A stretch of DNA of 64,000 nt from CBDDCQ01 sp965226285 (GTDB lineage: Bacteria > Bacteroidota > Bacteroidia > Flavobacteriales > Ichthyobacteriaceae), in assembly GCA_965226285.1 (NCBI GenBank), contig CBDDCQ010000006.1:930001-994000 (forward strand), in the 5' to 3' direction. A model generated the notes under the pieces. It searched no databases. It had not been told where the DNA came from and saw only the letters and a list, made by a program, of their open reading frames with translations. A program made the position numbers and the translations under genes. Positions 27,001-35,735 of the stretch are shown here, in pieces (within the stretch, counting starts at the first letter, position 1; each line of letters starts with the position of its first letter).

Positions 27001-28490
27001 ATCTTAGCTGCAGTACCCGTACCTGAAACCCTTGCGCTTGTACCGTTTGCACTACTTATGGTTACTGATTTAATGGTATAGCCTGTTTTGGCAGCACTAC
27101 TACCCGTAAGACCCGCTAATAATTCTCCATTGCTTATCTCACCACCTGAAACATAAGGCTTACTTTGTTTTGTCCATGTTAAAATAGGGGCAGATGCCTT
27201 CGTAATCTCAAACTTCTTGCCCATAAGGGTAACATCCACTTTGGCGGGGTGCTGAAATACAAGCGTCAAGGTCAAGATGCCCGCTTTGGTATAACCAACG
27301 ATCTTAGCTGCAGTACCCGTACCTGAAACCCTTGCGCTTGTACCGTTTGTATTCGTAATGGTTACTGATTTAATGGTATAGCCTGTTTTGGCAGCACTGG
27401 TACCATTCAGACCCGCTAATAATTCTGCATTGCTTATCTCACCACTTGAAACATAAGGCTTACTTTGTTTCGTCCATGTTAAACGAGGAGCAGATGCCTT
27501 TGTAATCTCAAAGGATGCGTTATCTATCGTTGAATCGCCTTTGGTAGTATGCTCTAACACCAAAGTAGCCGTAAAATTACCCGCCTTAGCATGGCTTAAA
27601 GACAAATTCGGTTTGGTACCTGCTACGCTTGCAACACCTATTGGGTTTAAAGACCTCATCTCTCTCAGAGTATAACCAGCCTTTGTACCTCCTACCCTTC
27701 CTAAAATCTCTGCTGTGGTAAAGCGACCGCCAATACTATAAACTTTGGTAAGTTTGCCAAAAGTCAAACGCTCTCCAGCAGAAGAACTAATCTTAAATTC
27801 CGCACCTTTAATGGTAACATCACCTTTCGTAGAATGTTCTAAAACAATGGTAGCCGTAAAACTGCCTATCTTGGTCATTCTTAGTGACAACTTAGGCTTG
27901 GTGCCCGTTACGCTTGCAACGCCCAACGGTGCTAACGCTTTTATCTCTTTGAGGGTATAACCCGACTTCGTTCCTGTTACACCCCCTAATATCTCCAATG
28001 TGGTAAAACTACCACCACCAAAAGCCTTAGATACCCTGTTAAAAGTCAAAGTAGCGGCTGCGTCCTTACTAATGATGATTTTACAATTTTTAATCGTAGC
28101 ATCTTCTTTGCTCGCATGTTTTAAAACAAGGTTAAAAACAATGTTCCCTGGTTTGGTAAAGGTTAATTGAGTACCCGAAACCTTTGCTGAAGCCGTTGTA
28201 CTATTACTCACCAACGTAATAGACTTTATCGTATAGCCCTCTTTTGAGCCTCGAACTCCTGCCAGTATCTTAGCAACCGCCAACGTTTTGGTGACTCCTG
28301 TAATACTGGAAAAACGAATAGTTTGCTCCGCATAAGTAAGAGAAGGAGCAGGGACAGGGGTAAACTTTTTATTATTGGGTTTCGATTCTTCTTTACTGCA
28401 ATAAATCATTGACGTAATCAATACTATCAATAATAGGATACTAACAAAATATTTGATAGGTATCATAAATTTTTTGATTTTAAGATTCAT
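24099..28490 (-). CDS. Giant repetitive surface lipoprotein with BspA-like leucine-rich C-terminus (copy 1)
   Basis: A 1463-residue predicted lipoprotein (signal peptide, then SMIYCSKEE). It contains twelve repeats of about 90 residues, most beginning LTWTKQSKPYVSGGEISNAE or close variants and containing GYTIKSV and ARVSGSGTAAKI. A linker DIFKISSGGKVTLKT leads to eight LRR_5/BspA repeats (TSITIPNSVTSIGNSAFYGC). BspA-like proteins bind host or matrix proteins and cells at the surface. The first three repeats are divergent and the inner ones nearly identical, a sign of recent expansion. It is a paralog of the protein at 29281-32130. No T9SS C-terminal domain is visible, consistent with lipid anchoring. 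Repeat-unit function unknown. Confidence 0.85.
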   Translation of the reverse strand: MNLKIKKFMIPIKYFVSILLLIVLITSMIYCSKEESKPNNKKFTPVPAPSLTYAEQTIRFSSITGVTKTLAVAKILAGVRGSKEGYTIKSITLVSNSTTASAKVSGTQLTFTKPGNIVFNLVLKHASKEDATIKNCKIIISKDAAATLTFNRVSKAFGGGSFTTLEILGGVTGTKSGYTLKEIKALAPLGVASVTGTKPKLSLRMTKIGSFTATIVLEHSTKGDVTIKGAEFKISSSAGERLTFGKLTKVYSIGGRFTTAEILGRVGGTKAGYTLREMRSLNPIGVASVAGTKPNLSLSHAKAGNFTATLVLEHTTKGDSTIDNASFEITKASAPRLTWTKQSKPYVSSGEISNAELLAGLNGTSAAKTGYTIKSVTITNTNGTSARVSGTGTAAKIVGYTKAGILTLTLVFQHPAKVDVTLMGKKFEITKASAPILTWTKQSKPYVSGGEISNGELLAGLTGSSAAKTGYTIKSVTISSANGTSARVSGTGTAAKIVGYTKAGILTLTLVFEHPAKVDVTLTGKKFEITKASVSGLTWTKQSKPYVSGGEISNAGLLAGLTGSSAAKAGYTIKSVTISSANGTGARVSGSGTAAKIVGYTQAGTLTLTLVFEHATKAEKTITGAQFEITKMAAPTNLTWVKQLKRYRSGEEISNVELLSGLEGSKVGYRIKSVAITSDSSSSGARVSGSGTSAKIVGYTKITVLTLTLVFEHDVKADKTITGAQFELTSGAVSVPLTWSRQSKVYSVSGEISNVELLGGLQGPKEGYRIKSVQITNDSSGSGARVSGSGTAAKIIGYGKATILTLTLLLQHATKAEKTLSSAVFEIRKMPVPADLTWRKQNKVYSDRGEISNAELLNGLSGTKTGYRIKTVAISNKAGTGARVLGNGTSAKIVSYTKAGTLTLSIVFEHDTKEDKNITGAEFEITKASASRLTWTKQRKAFSSGGEITNTHLLAGVTGSGKTGYTLKTVNIANTNGTGARVSGSGTSAKITSYTKVGTLTLTLVLVHDTKDDVTLRNAQFEITKASAPRLTWTKQRKAFSSGGEITNANLLAGVTGSGKNGYTIKTVNITNYGGMTSARVLGSGRAAKITSYLKIGTLTLTLVLAHDTKEDVTLRNAQFEITKGGAESLTWTKQTKPFSSGGEITNAELLAGVMGSGKNGYTIKTVNITNTNGTSALVSGSGTSAKITSYNKVGTLTLTLVLVHDTKDDVTITGAQFHIYSYRDIFKISSGGKVTLKTTVDRNSLTTVTIPDKVNGIKVISIGDWAFADCSKLTSITIPNSVTSIGTLAFRDCRELTSITIPNSVTSIGNSAFYGCDKLTSITIPNSVTSIENNTFTSCISLTSITIPNSVISIGDQAFNHCTKLTSITIPNSVTSIGNSAFYNCKKLTSITIGNFVTSIGGGAFWSCTSLTSITIPNSVTSIGNNPFYNCSKLTNIYVPSAKVSRWEGNLTYGNHASVVGY

Positions 28491-28760
28491 TTTTTGAAAC
28501 TAAATTATATTATAAAATATACATCACTAACGATGTTCCCTTGTTCATAATTTTAAACAGTGTAAATTTAATAACAATTTATTTATTTATGAACAAAAAA
28601 ATCGACTTTTTTTTGCCAAAAAGTGCCCTAAAATAGATTAAGACGGCTTTTTTCCCTAATGAGTCTGGTAGTGAGTATCATTAAATAATCTAAAATACAA
28701 TAAATAGTAGAGACAAATTGCAATTTGTCTCTACCTTGTTGCATTACCAAAATAACGGGT
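28491..28760. other. Intergenic region upstream of the giant lipoprotein gene
   Basis: AT-rich leader and promoter region of the gene on the minus strand. No ORF is recognised. It contains a 28-base perfect palindrome at 28707-28734 and ends where the G/C-block repeat array begins. Confidence 0.5.
28707..28734. repeat. 28-bp perfect palindrome (GTAGAGACAAATTG core arm)
   Basis: GTAGAGACAAATTG is followed directly by its reverse complement. Palindromes of this GTAGAGAC type occur as dispersed repeats in several bacterial genomes; here it stands alone in the intergenic region. Confidence 0.6.
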
Positions 28761-28764
28761 GGTA

Positions 28765-29215
28765 ACATCCCCCTTTTAACCCCCTTTGCTTCCCCCTTTA
28801 AAAAGGGGGATTACATACGCTATTAGCTCCCCTCCTGATAAGGAGGGGCTGGGGGTGGTCTGAACACGCATTAGCTCCCCTTTAAAAAGGGGTAAAATCC
28901 TCTTTGTGTCCCTTAAAAGTGGTAAAATCCCCTATTTATCCCTCTTTAAAAAGGGGGAATACACACGCTATTAGCTCCCCTCCTGATAAGGAGGGGCTGG
29001 GGGTGGTCTGAACACGCATTAGCTCCCCTTTAAAAAGGGGTAAAATCCTCTTTGTGTCCCTTAAAAGTGGTAAAATCCCCCTTTGTGTCCCCCTTTAAAA
29101 AGGGGGAATACACACGCTATTAGCTCCCCTCCTGATAAGGAGGGGCTGGGGGTGGTTTGAACATGCTATTAGTACCCCTTTTTAAAGGGGGATAAATAGG
29201 GGGTTAAAAAAGTAG
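28765..29215. repeat. Tandem array of about 149-bp units containing C/G-block hairpins
   Basis: The block starting GCTATTAGCTCCCC recurs at 28819, 28967 and 29116, giving a period of 148-149 bases. Each unit carries a hairpin CCCCTCCTGATAAGGAGGGG and CCCCTTTAAAAAGGGG-type palindromes, so the array is far more GC-rich than its surroundings. The array is flanked by half-elements and the CCCCCTTTGCTTCCCC type also seen at the parC end. It has no coding potential that I can see. Confidence 0.8.
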
Positions 29216-29280
29216 GGATAGATTTTAAAACCTACCCCTACTTGCCTTTGATACCATGATGAACATCACTTTAATTTACC

Positions 29281-32130
29281 TTAATACCCCTCTACTTTAG
29301 CAGCATTAAAAGCTTTTAGCTTAGCACTCCAAGCTAGCACCTTAGCTTTAGGTACCCATATAGTAGTGAGCTTGCTACAACCTGCAAATGGGTTACTTCC
29401 AATACTGATTACGGAATTAGGAATCGTAATACGGTTAAGTGAAGTACAACCATAAAATGCATTACTTCCAATACTGGTTACGGAATTACCCATCGTAATA
29501 CGGTTAAGTAAACTGCAACCATAAAATGCCTCATTTCCAATACTGGTTACGGAATTAGGAATCGTAATACTCGCAAGTTTGATACAACTAGAGAACGCCT
29601 CATTTCCAATACTGGTTAAGGAATTACCCATCGTAATATTGGTAAGTGAACTGCAACCATAAAATGCCTCATTTCCAATACTGGTTACGGAATTAGGAAT
29701 CGTAATACTCGCAAGTTTGACACAGCTATAAAATGCCTTGTATCCAATACTGGTTACAGAATTACCCATCGTAATACGGGTAAGCGAACTGCAACCATAA
29801 AATACGAAATTTCCAATACTGGTTACAGAATTAGGAATCGTAATACTGGTAAGTGATTTACAATTCGTAAATGCCTGATTTCCAATACTGGTTACGGAAT
29901 TACCCATCGTAATACTGGTAAGTTTTATACATTCATAAAATGCCCTATATCCAATACTGGTTACGGAATTAGGAATCGTCATACGGGTAAGTTTAACACA
30001 GCTATAAAATGCCTCTTTTCCAATACTGGTTATGGAATTACCCATCGTAATACTGGTAAGTGAACTGCAACGAGAAAATGCACCCTCTCCAATACTGGTT
30101 ACGGAATTAGGAATTGTAATACTGGTAAGGTTGCTACAATTATAAAATGCATAATTTTCAATACTGGTTACGGTGGTACCACTAATCATATAAGGAATGG
30201 TTACTGTTATTAAACTACTTCTGCTAACGCTTGTTTTAAGTGTTACTACCCCACCACTTATCGTAAAAATATCGCTATAAATATGAAACTGTGCATTTGC
30301 AATGGTAACATCTTTTTTAGTATCGTGTTCTAAAATAAGAGTGAGCGTAAGCGTACCAACCTTGTTATAACTGGTAATTTTAGCCGCTCCGCCGCTCCCT
30401 GAAACCCTTGCACTTGTACCGTTTTTATTCGTAATGATAACGGTTTTAATGGTGTATCCTGTCTTACCACTGCCCGTAACGCCTGCTAATAGATGGGTAT
30501 TGGTAATTTCGCCCCACCAGCTAAACGGCTTCGTTTGCTTGGTCCAACTTAAACTTTCCGCACTTGTTTTAGTAATAGCAAACTGTGCGTTTGAAATAGT
30601 AACATCTAATTTATAAGGACGTTCTAAGACAAGCGTCAACGTCAAGATAGTAGCTTTGCCATAACCAATGATTTTAGCTGCAGTACCACTACCTGAAACA
30701 CGCGCACCACTACTTGAGGAATCACTCGTAATCTGTACTGATTTGATACGATAACCGTCTTTTGTACCGCGCACACCGCCCAATAATTCTGCATTGCTTA
30801 TCTCTGCTGGAGAACCATAAACCTTGCTTTGTCTGCTCCAACTTAAAGGTACAGATACAGCTCCACTGGTAAGTTCAAATTGTGCACCCGTTATGGTTTT
30901 TTCTGCTTTGGTAGCGTGTTCAAATACAAGTGTCAACGTCAAGATAGTAGGCTTGCCATAACCCACGATCTTAGTTGCAGTACCACTACCTGAAACACGC
31001 GCACCACTACTTGAGGAATCACTCGTAATCTGTACTGATTTGATACGATACCCTGTTTTTGTACCTCGCACACCGCCCAATAATTCTGCATTGCTTATCT
31101 CTCCTGCGGCACTGTAAACCTTGCTTTGTCTGCTCCAACTTAAAGGTACAGATACAGCTCCACTGGTAAGTTCAAATTGTGCACCCGTTATGGTTTTTTC
31201 TGCTTTGGTAGCGTGTTCAAATACAAGTGTCAATGTCAGGATAGTAGGTTTGCTATAATTAATGATCTTAGCTGCAGTACCACTCCCTGAAACCGTTGCA
31301 CCACTACCCCCTGAATCAGTCGTAATCTCTACGGTTTTCACTCGATACCCTACTTTTGAACCTTCGAGACCTGCTAATAATTCTGAATTGCTTATCTCTT
31401 CACCAGAACGATACCTCTTCAATTGTTTTACCCAAGTTAAATTGGTAGGTCCCATCATCTTTGTAATTTCAAATTCTGCACCCGTTATGGTTTTTTCTGC
31501 TTTGGTAGCGTGCTGAAGTACAAGCGTCAACGTCAAGATAGTGGTTTTGCCATAACCAACGATCTTAGCTGCAGTACCACTACCTGAAACCCTTGCACCA
31601 CTGCTTGAGGAATCACTGGTAATCTGTACGGTTTTAATCCGATAACCTAATTTACTACCGCGCACACCGCCCAATAACTCTGCATTGGTTATCTCCCCAC
31701 CATAACGATAAGCCTTGCTTTGTTTACGCCATCTTAAATCTGCGGCAGCGTCCTTACTAATGATGATTTTACAATTTTTAATCGTAACATCTCCCCAGCT
31801 ATCGTGTTTTAAAACGAGGTGAAAAACGATGTGCCCTGGTTTGGTAAAGGTTAATAGAGTACCCGAAACTTTTGCTGAAGCCGTTGTACTACTACTCACC
31901 AACGAAATAGACTTTATCGTATAGCCCTCTTTTCCAGAGCCTTGAACCCCTGCCAGTATCTTAGCTATTGACAACGTTTTTGGGAATCCTGTAACAGCAG
32001 AAAAAAGAATGGTTTGCTCCGCATAAGTGAGAAAAGGGGCAGGAGGGGGTGCTTTTTTACAATGAATCATGGATGTACTACACCAGATTAATATTAACAA
32101 ACCAGCAAAATATCTTATTTGTCTATTCAT
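29281..32130 (-). CDS. Giant repetitive surface lipoprotein with BspA-like leucine-rich C-terminus (copy 2)
   Basis: A 949-residue paralog of the preceding protein. The signal peptide ends SMIHC (lipid-modified Cys about residue 24). Six repeats of about 90 residues (LSWSRQSKVY, GEISNAELLGGVRG, GYRIKSVQIT) are followed by a linker DIFTISGGVVTLKTS and about twelve LRR_5/BspA units (SITIPNSVTSIGNEAFYGC alternating with SITMGNSVTSIG). Some repeats are closer to repeats in copy 1 than to their neighbours, for example the LTWVKQLKRYRSGEEISN unit present in both, so exchange or gene conversion between the two genes is likely. Probably a surface adhesin. Confidence 0.85.
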   Translation of the reverse strand: MNRQIRYFAGLLILIWCSTSMIHCKKAPPPAPFLTYAEQTILFSAVTGFPKTLSIAKILAGVQGSGKEGYTIKSISLVSSSTTASAKVSGTLLTFTKPGHIVFHLVLKHDSWGDVTIKNCKIIISKDAAADLRWRKQSKAYRYGGEITNAELLGGVRGSKLGYRIKTVQITSDSSSSGARVSGSGTAAKIVGYGKTTILTLTLVLQHATKAEKTITGAEFEITKMMGPTNLTWVKQLKRYRSGEEISNSELLAGLEGSKVGYRVKTVEITTDSGGSGATVSGSGTAAKIINYSKPTILTLTLVFEHATKAEKTITGAQFELTSGAVSVPLSWSRQSKVYSAAGEISNAELLGGVRGTKTGYRIKSVQITSDSSSSGARVSGSGTATKIVGYGKPTILTLTLVFEHATKAEKTITGAQFELTSGAVSVPLSWSRQSKVYGSPAEISNAELLGGVRGTKDGYRIKSVQITSDSSSSGARVSGSGTAAKIIGYGKATILTLTLVLERPYKLDVTISNAQFAITKTSAESLSWTKQTKPFSWWGEITNTHLLAGVTGSGKTGYTIKTVIITNKNGTSARVSGSGGAAKITSYNKVGTLTLTLILEHDTKKDVTIANAQFHIYSDIFTISGGVVTLKTSVSRSSLITVTIPYMISGTTVTSIENYAFYNCSNLTSITIPNSVTSIGEGAFSRCSSLTSITMGNSITSIGKEAFYSCVKLTRMTIPNSVTSIGYRAFYECIKLTSITMGNSVTSIGNQAFTNCKSLTSITIPNSVTSIGNFVFYGCSSLTRITMGNSVTSIGYKAFYSCVKLASITIPNSVTSIGNEAFYGCSSLTNITMGNSLTSIGNEAFSSCIKLASITIPNSVTSIGNEAFYGCSLLNRITMGNSVTSIGSNAFYGCTSLNRITIPNSVISIGSNPFAGCSKLTTIWVPKAKVLAWSAKLKAFNAAKVEGY

Positions 32131-32378
32131 AGTGTTTTATTTTCATGTTTTATGAAGGTATTTTTCATATATTAAAAATATATGCACTGCTCATGTTCCA
32201 TTACTAACAATTTAACTTAGGTGCAAATATGAAAAAAATCTTTATATACCAAGAAAAAAATTATTTAAATCTACTATATATCGTCACCAATTGTAAAATC
32301 AATACGGTAATCTTCATCATAGTTTGTGTTTTAGATTATCTAAAAAATTAGGGCTTATACTCTTTTTGATAATTATAT

Positions 32379-32386
32379 TAGTTTTG
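32379..32386 (+). promoter_or_regulatory. Probable -7 box (TAGTTTTG) of fmt
   Basis: TAGTTTTG fits TAnnTTTG and lies 34 bases before the fmt start codon at 32420. The -33 element is unclear. Confidence 0.4.
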
Positions 32387-32419
32387 CAAATCTTTTAAAA
32401 GGTCTATAATATAAAGATT

Positions 32420-33367
32420 ATGAAAATTGTATTTATGGGAACGCCCGGTTTTGCAGTGGAGGTATTAGATAAAATTGTAAAATCTAAAAATGAAGTAGTA
32501 GGCGTGGTTACAGCAGTAGATAAACTGACGGGTAGAGGCAGAAAATTATCTGAATCGGCTGTGAAAAAATATGCTTTAAAACACCAGTTAAATATATTAC
32601 AACCTATTAATTTAAAGAGTTCGGATTTTATAGGTGCACTTGAAAAATTAAGTGCAGATTTATTTATAGTGGTCGCCTTTAGAATGTTGCCTAAGCAAGT
32701 GTGGCAAATGCCAAAATTAGGGACTTTTAATTTGCACGCTTCATTACTACCAGACTATAGAGGAGCTGCTCCTATTCATTGGGCAATTATCAATGGAGAA
32801 ACTCGTACAGGCGTAACTACCTTTTTTGTAGATGATAAAATAGATACAGGGCATATACTTTTGCAAAGAGAAGTTGAGATTAGTCCAGATGAAACTGCAG
32901 GAAAGTTACACGATAGACTTATGTATATAGGTGCAGATCTGGTTCTTGAAACGATAGAGCGCATAAGAGACAAAAGCATTACACCTGAGCCTCAAAATAT
33001 GAGCATCACAAAAAAGAAAGCGCACAAGATATTTAAAGATACTTGTCGAATAAATTGGAGCGACCATATAGAACATATATATAATATGATAAGAGGATTA
33101 AGTCCTCATCCTTGTGCTTTTACAGTGCTAAGAATGCAAATAGAAAAAAGAGAATTGCAGGTAAAGATTTTTAAAGCAAAATGGCATAAAAAAAAACATA
33201 ATGAACCTTTTGGAAGTATTTTGTTAGATAAAAAAGTACTTAAAATAGCGGCAAAAGAAGGTTTTTTAGAAGTTTTAGAAGCTCAAATTGAAGGGAGAAA
33301 AAGGCTGATTATCAAAGATCTATTAAACGGTTTTCCACTTAATAAGGAGGATATATTTATATATTAA
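32420..33367 (+). CDS. fmt: Methionyl-tRNA formyltransferase
   Basis: A 315-residue enzyme that formylates initiator Met-tRNA with 10-formyl-THF. The catalytic core is clear: FMGTPGFAVEVLDKI at the N-terminus, the folate-site FNLHASLLPDYRGAAPIHW with its Asn/His, and FFVDDKIDTGHILLQ with the essential Asp. The C-terminal anticodon-side domain is present. It has its own promoter; HU follows after 90 bases. Confidence 0.95.
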   Translation: MKIVFMGTPGFAVEVLDKIVKSKNEVVGVVTAVDKLTGRGRKLSESAVKKYALKHQLNILQPINLKSSDFIGALEKLSADLFIVVAFRMLPKQVWQMPKLGTFNLHASLLPDYRGAAPIHWAIINGETRTGVTTFFVDDKIDTGHILLQREVEISPDETAGKLHDRLMYIGADLVLETIERIRDKSITPEPQNMSITKKKAHKIFKDTCRINWSDHIEHIYNMIRGLSPHPCAFTVLRMQIEKRELQVKIFKAKWHKKKHNEPFGSILLDKKVLKIAAKEGFLEVLEAQIEGRKRLIIKDLLNGFPLNKEDIFIY

Positions 33368-33457
33368 ATTAAAAGTACTCCATGAAACAATATTATGCTT
33401 ACATTAGCATCTATAATAAATATCATTAAAATTATTAACATTAAACTTATATAAAGA

Positions 33458-33730
33458 ATGAATAAAACAGAATTAATTGATGCTATGGCAGAAGATTCAG
33501 GACTATCTAAGCCTCAAGCTAAATCAGCACTAGACGCTTTTATTTCAAATGTAGGTAAAACATTGAAGAAAGGAGATAAACTATCTTTAATAGGTTTTGG
33601 CTCTTTCTCTGTATCTAAAAAAGCTGCAAGAGAGGGTAGAAACCCTTTAACAGGAACAACTATTAAAATTCCAGCTAAAAATGTCATTAAATTTAAGGCA
33701 GGTAGTAAATTACATGGTGAAGTGAATTAA
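33458..33730 (+). CDS. HU-family DNA-binding protein
   Basis: A 90-residue nucleoid protein that bends DNA as a dimer. The sequence is of standard HU type: MNKTELIDAMAEDSGLS, KKGDKLSLIGFGSFSV, then the beta-arm AAREGRNPLTGTTIKIPAKN. A strong terminator follows at 33753, so it is a single-gene unit or the end of a unit with fmt. Confidence 0.95.
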   Translation: MNKTELIDAMAEDSGLSKPQAKSALDAFISNVGKTLKKGDKLSLIGFGSFSVSKKAAREGRNPLTGTTIKIPAKNVIKFKAGSKLHGEVN

Positions 33731-33752
33731 TCTTAAATTATTTGATTAAAAA

Positions 33753-33782
33753 AAAAGCTCAATGTATTTTCGTTGAGCTTTT
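33753..33782 (+). terminator. Rho-independent terminator after the HU gene
   Basis: AAAAGCTCAA, a 10-base loop, TTGAGCTTTT, then a C and a run of eight T on the plus strand. Confidence 0.85.
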
Positions 33783-33834
33783 CTTTTTTTGTACTTTTAC
33801 ATCGTTTGTTTTACAAAGTAAAAAATAATAAATA

Positions 33835-34758
33835 TTGAACGAGAGAAACATAAATATTACAGAGGTAAAACCAGTGGAGTTATTTGGAAATCAGAACAAA
33901 AATATCAGATATATTGCTCGTTTTTACCCAAAATTAAAAATAATTACTAGAGGAAATACTATCAAAGTTTTTGGAGAATATGCTATTATACATGATTTTG
34001 AACAAAAATTAATACAACTCATTAAATATTTGAAAAAGTATAATCATCTTAATGATAATGCCATAGATCAGATTATAACGGGAGGAGAGGTCAATGAATC
34101 TAATAATGAAGTAATTGTATATCGAAATAATGGTAGTTGCATAAAATCTAAGACGATTAACCAAAGTAATTTAGTAACACAAATAAAAGAATATGATTTA
34201 GTTTTTGCTTTGGGTCCAGCAGGTACAGGTAAAACTTATATAGCAGTAGCTATGGCAGTAAAGGCACTTAAAGAAAAAATGATAAAGAGCATTATACTTA
34301 CTCGTCCTGCTGTGGAAGCAGGTGAAAATATAGGTTTTTTACCCGGTGACTTGAAAGAAAAATTAGATCCTTATTTACAACCTCTTTACGATGCTTTAAG
34401 GGATATGATACCTACAGAAAAATTAAATGAATATATAGAAAAAGAAACGATACAAATTGCACCGTTAGCTTTTATGAGGGGTAGAACCCTTGATAATGCT
34501 TTTGTGATTTTAGATGAATCTCAAAATACAACGCACGCGCAAATGAAAATGTTTTTAACTCGTATGGGGAAAAGTGCAAAATTTATAATTACAGGAGATC
34601 CAGATCAAATAGATTTACCTAAAAATCAAGAATCAGGTTTAATTACTGCTATGAAAATGTTAAAAGGTGTAAAAGGTATCTCTTTTGCTTATCTGGATGA
34701 AACAGATGTAGTAAGGCACCCATTAGTAAAGAAAATTATTTTGGCATATAAAAAATAG
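33835..34758 (+). CDS. phoH: PhoH-like ATPase
   Basis: A 307-residue cytoplasmic P-loop ATPase of the PhoH/YbeZ group, linked to rRNA maturation through the YbeY endonuclease. Walker A is ALGPAGTGKTYIAVA, Walker B AFVILDESQNTT, with the downstream FIITGDPDQIDLP sensor. The start appears to be a TTG at 33835: it gives MNERNINITEVKPVELFG, the normal family N-terminus, and no ATG lies near it. It begins the run phoH-purC-yggS-porin with short gaps. Confidence 0.92.
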   Translation: MNERNINITEVKPVELFGNQNKNIRYIARFYPKLKIITRGNTIKVFGEYAIIHDFEQKLIQLIKYLKKYNHLNDNAIDQIITGGEVNESNNEVIVYRNNGSCIKSKTINQSNLVTQIKEYDLVFALGPAGTGKTYIAVAMAVKALKEKMIKSIILTRPAVEAGENIGFLPGDLKEKLDPYLQPLYDALRDMIPTEKLNEYIEKETIQIAPLAFMRGRTLDNAFVILDESQNTTHAQMKMFLTRMGKSAKFIITGDPDQIDLPKNQESGLITAMKMLKGVKGISFAYLDETDVVRHPLVKKIILAYKK

Positions 34759-34768
34759 TTTTAAATAG

Positions 34769-35731
34769 ATGAAACATACGATAACAGATACTAATTTTTA
34801 CTTTCCAAAACAAAAATCCGTGTATAAGGGGAAAGTAAGAGATGTATATAATATAAATGATGAAATCTTGGTAATGATCGTAAGTGATAGATTATCAGCT
34901 TTTGACGTGGTGATGCCCAAGGGTGTACCTTATAAAGGACAAGTACTCAATCAAATTGCACAAAAGTTTATGAATGAAACGAAAGATATTGTTTCCAATT
35001 GGATTATTGCTCATCCCGATATAAATGTAACTATAGGGCACTTGTGTAAACCCTTTAAAGTAGAAATGGTAGTAAGAGGTTATTTATCAGGGCATGCTTG
35101 GAGGGTATATCAGTCTGGTAAGAGAGTACTATGTGGTGTAACTTTGCCCGAGGAGTTGAAAGAAAATGATAAATTGCCCTCACCTATTATTACGCCAACT
35201 ACTAAGGCTGACTTAGGACAACACGATGAAGATGTATCGGAAGAGGAAATTTTAGAGAAAAATATTTTATCACCAGTGGATTATCAACAACTCAAAAGAT
35301 ATACTTATGCATTATTTGAAAGGGGCACTCAAATAGCCACAAGACAAAACCTTATCTTAGTAGATGCTAAGTATGAATTTGGAAAAACCAAAGATGGAAA
35401 AATAGTACTTATAGATGAGATACACACTCCAGATTCATCTAGATACTTCTACAAAGAAGGTTACTTAGATAGACAAGACAAAGGTTTACCACAAAAACAA
35501 CTCTCCAAAGAATTTGTGCGTCAGTGGCTAATTTCAAATAATTTTCAAGGCAAAAAAGGACAAGAGATGCCTATTATGACAGATGAGTTTATCAATATGG
35601 TATCTCATAGGTATATAGAACTATATGAAAATATTACTGGAGATAAATTTATACCCTCCTCTTCAAATGAAGACCCTATAGAAAGAATAGAAAAAAATGT
35701 ATTAAAATATTTTCACCAGATAAAATATTAG
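34769..35731 (+). CDS. purC: Phosphoribosylaminoimidazole-succinocarboxamide synthase
   Basis: A 320-residue SAICAR synthase of purine biosynthesis: CAIR plus Asp plus ATP gives SAICAR. Motifs are SVYKGKVRDVYNINDEI near the N-terminus, SDRLSAFDVVMPKGVPYKG, MVVRGYLSGHAWRVYQSG and DEIHTPDSSRYFY, with the substrate-binding Arg and Asp in place. The length is that of the longer Bacteroidota/eukaryote-like form. It lies 10 bases after phoH. Confidence 0.96.
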   Translation: MKHTITDTNFYFPKQKSVYKGKVRDVYNINDEILVMIVSDRLSAFDVVMPKGVPYKGQVLNQIAQKFMNETKDIVSNWIIAHPDINVTIGHLCKPFKVEMVVRGYLSGHAWRVYQSGKRVLCGVTLPEELKENDKLPSPIITPTTKADLGQHDEDVSEEEILEKNILSPVDYQQLKRYTYALFERGTQIATRQNLILVDAKYEFGKTKDGKIVLIDEIHTPDSSRYFYKEGYLDRQDKGLPQKQLSKEFVRQWLISNNFQGKKGQEMPIMTDEFINMVSHRYIELYENITGDKFIPSSSNEDPIERIEKNVLKYFHQIKY

Positions 35732-35735
35732 TTTG

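Noticed and set aside
24979..27960. Several plus-strand ORFs inside the giant lipoprotein genes
   Set aside because: They repeat with the protein repeat period and are reverse-strand shadows of the repetitive coding sequence.
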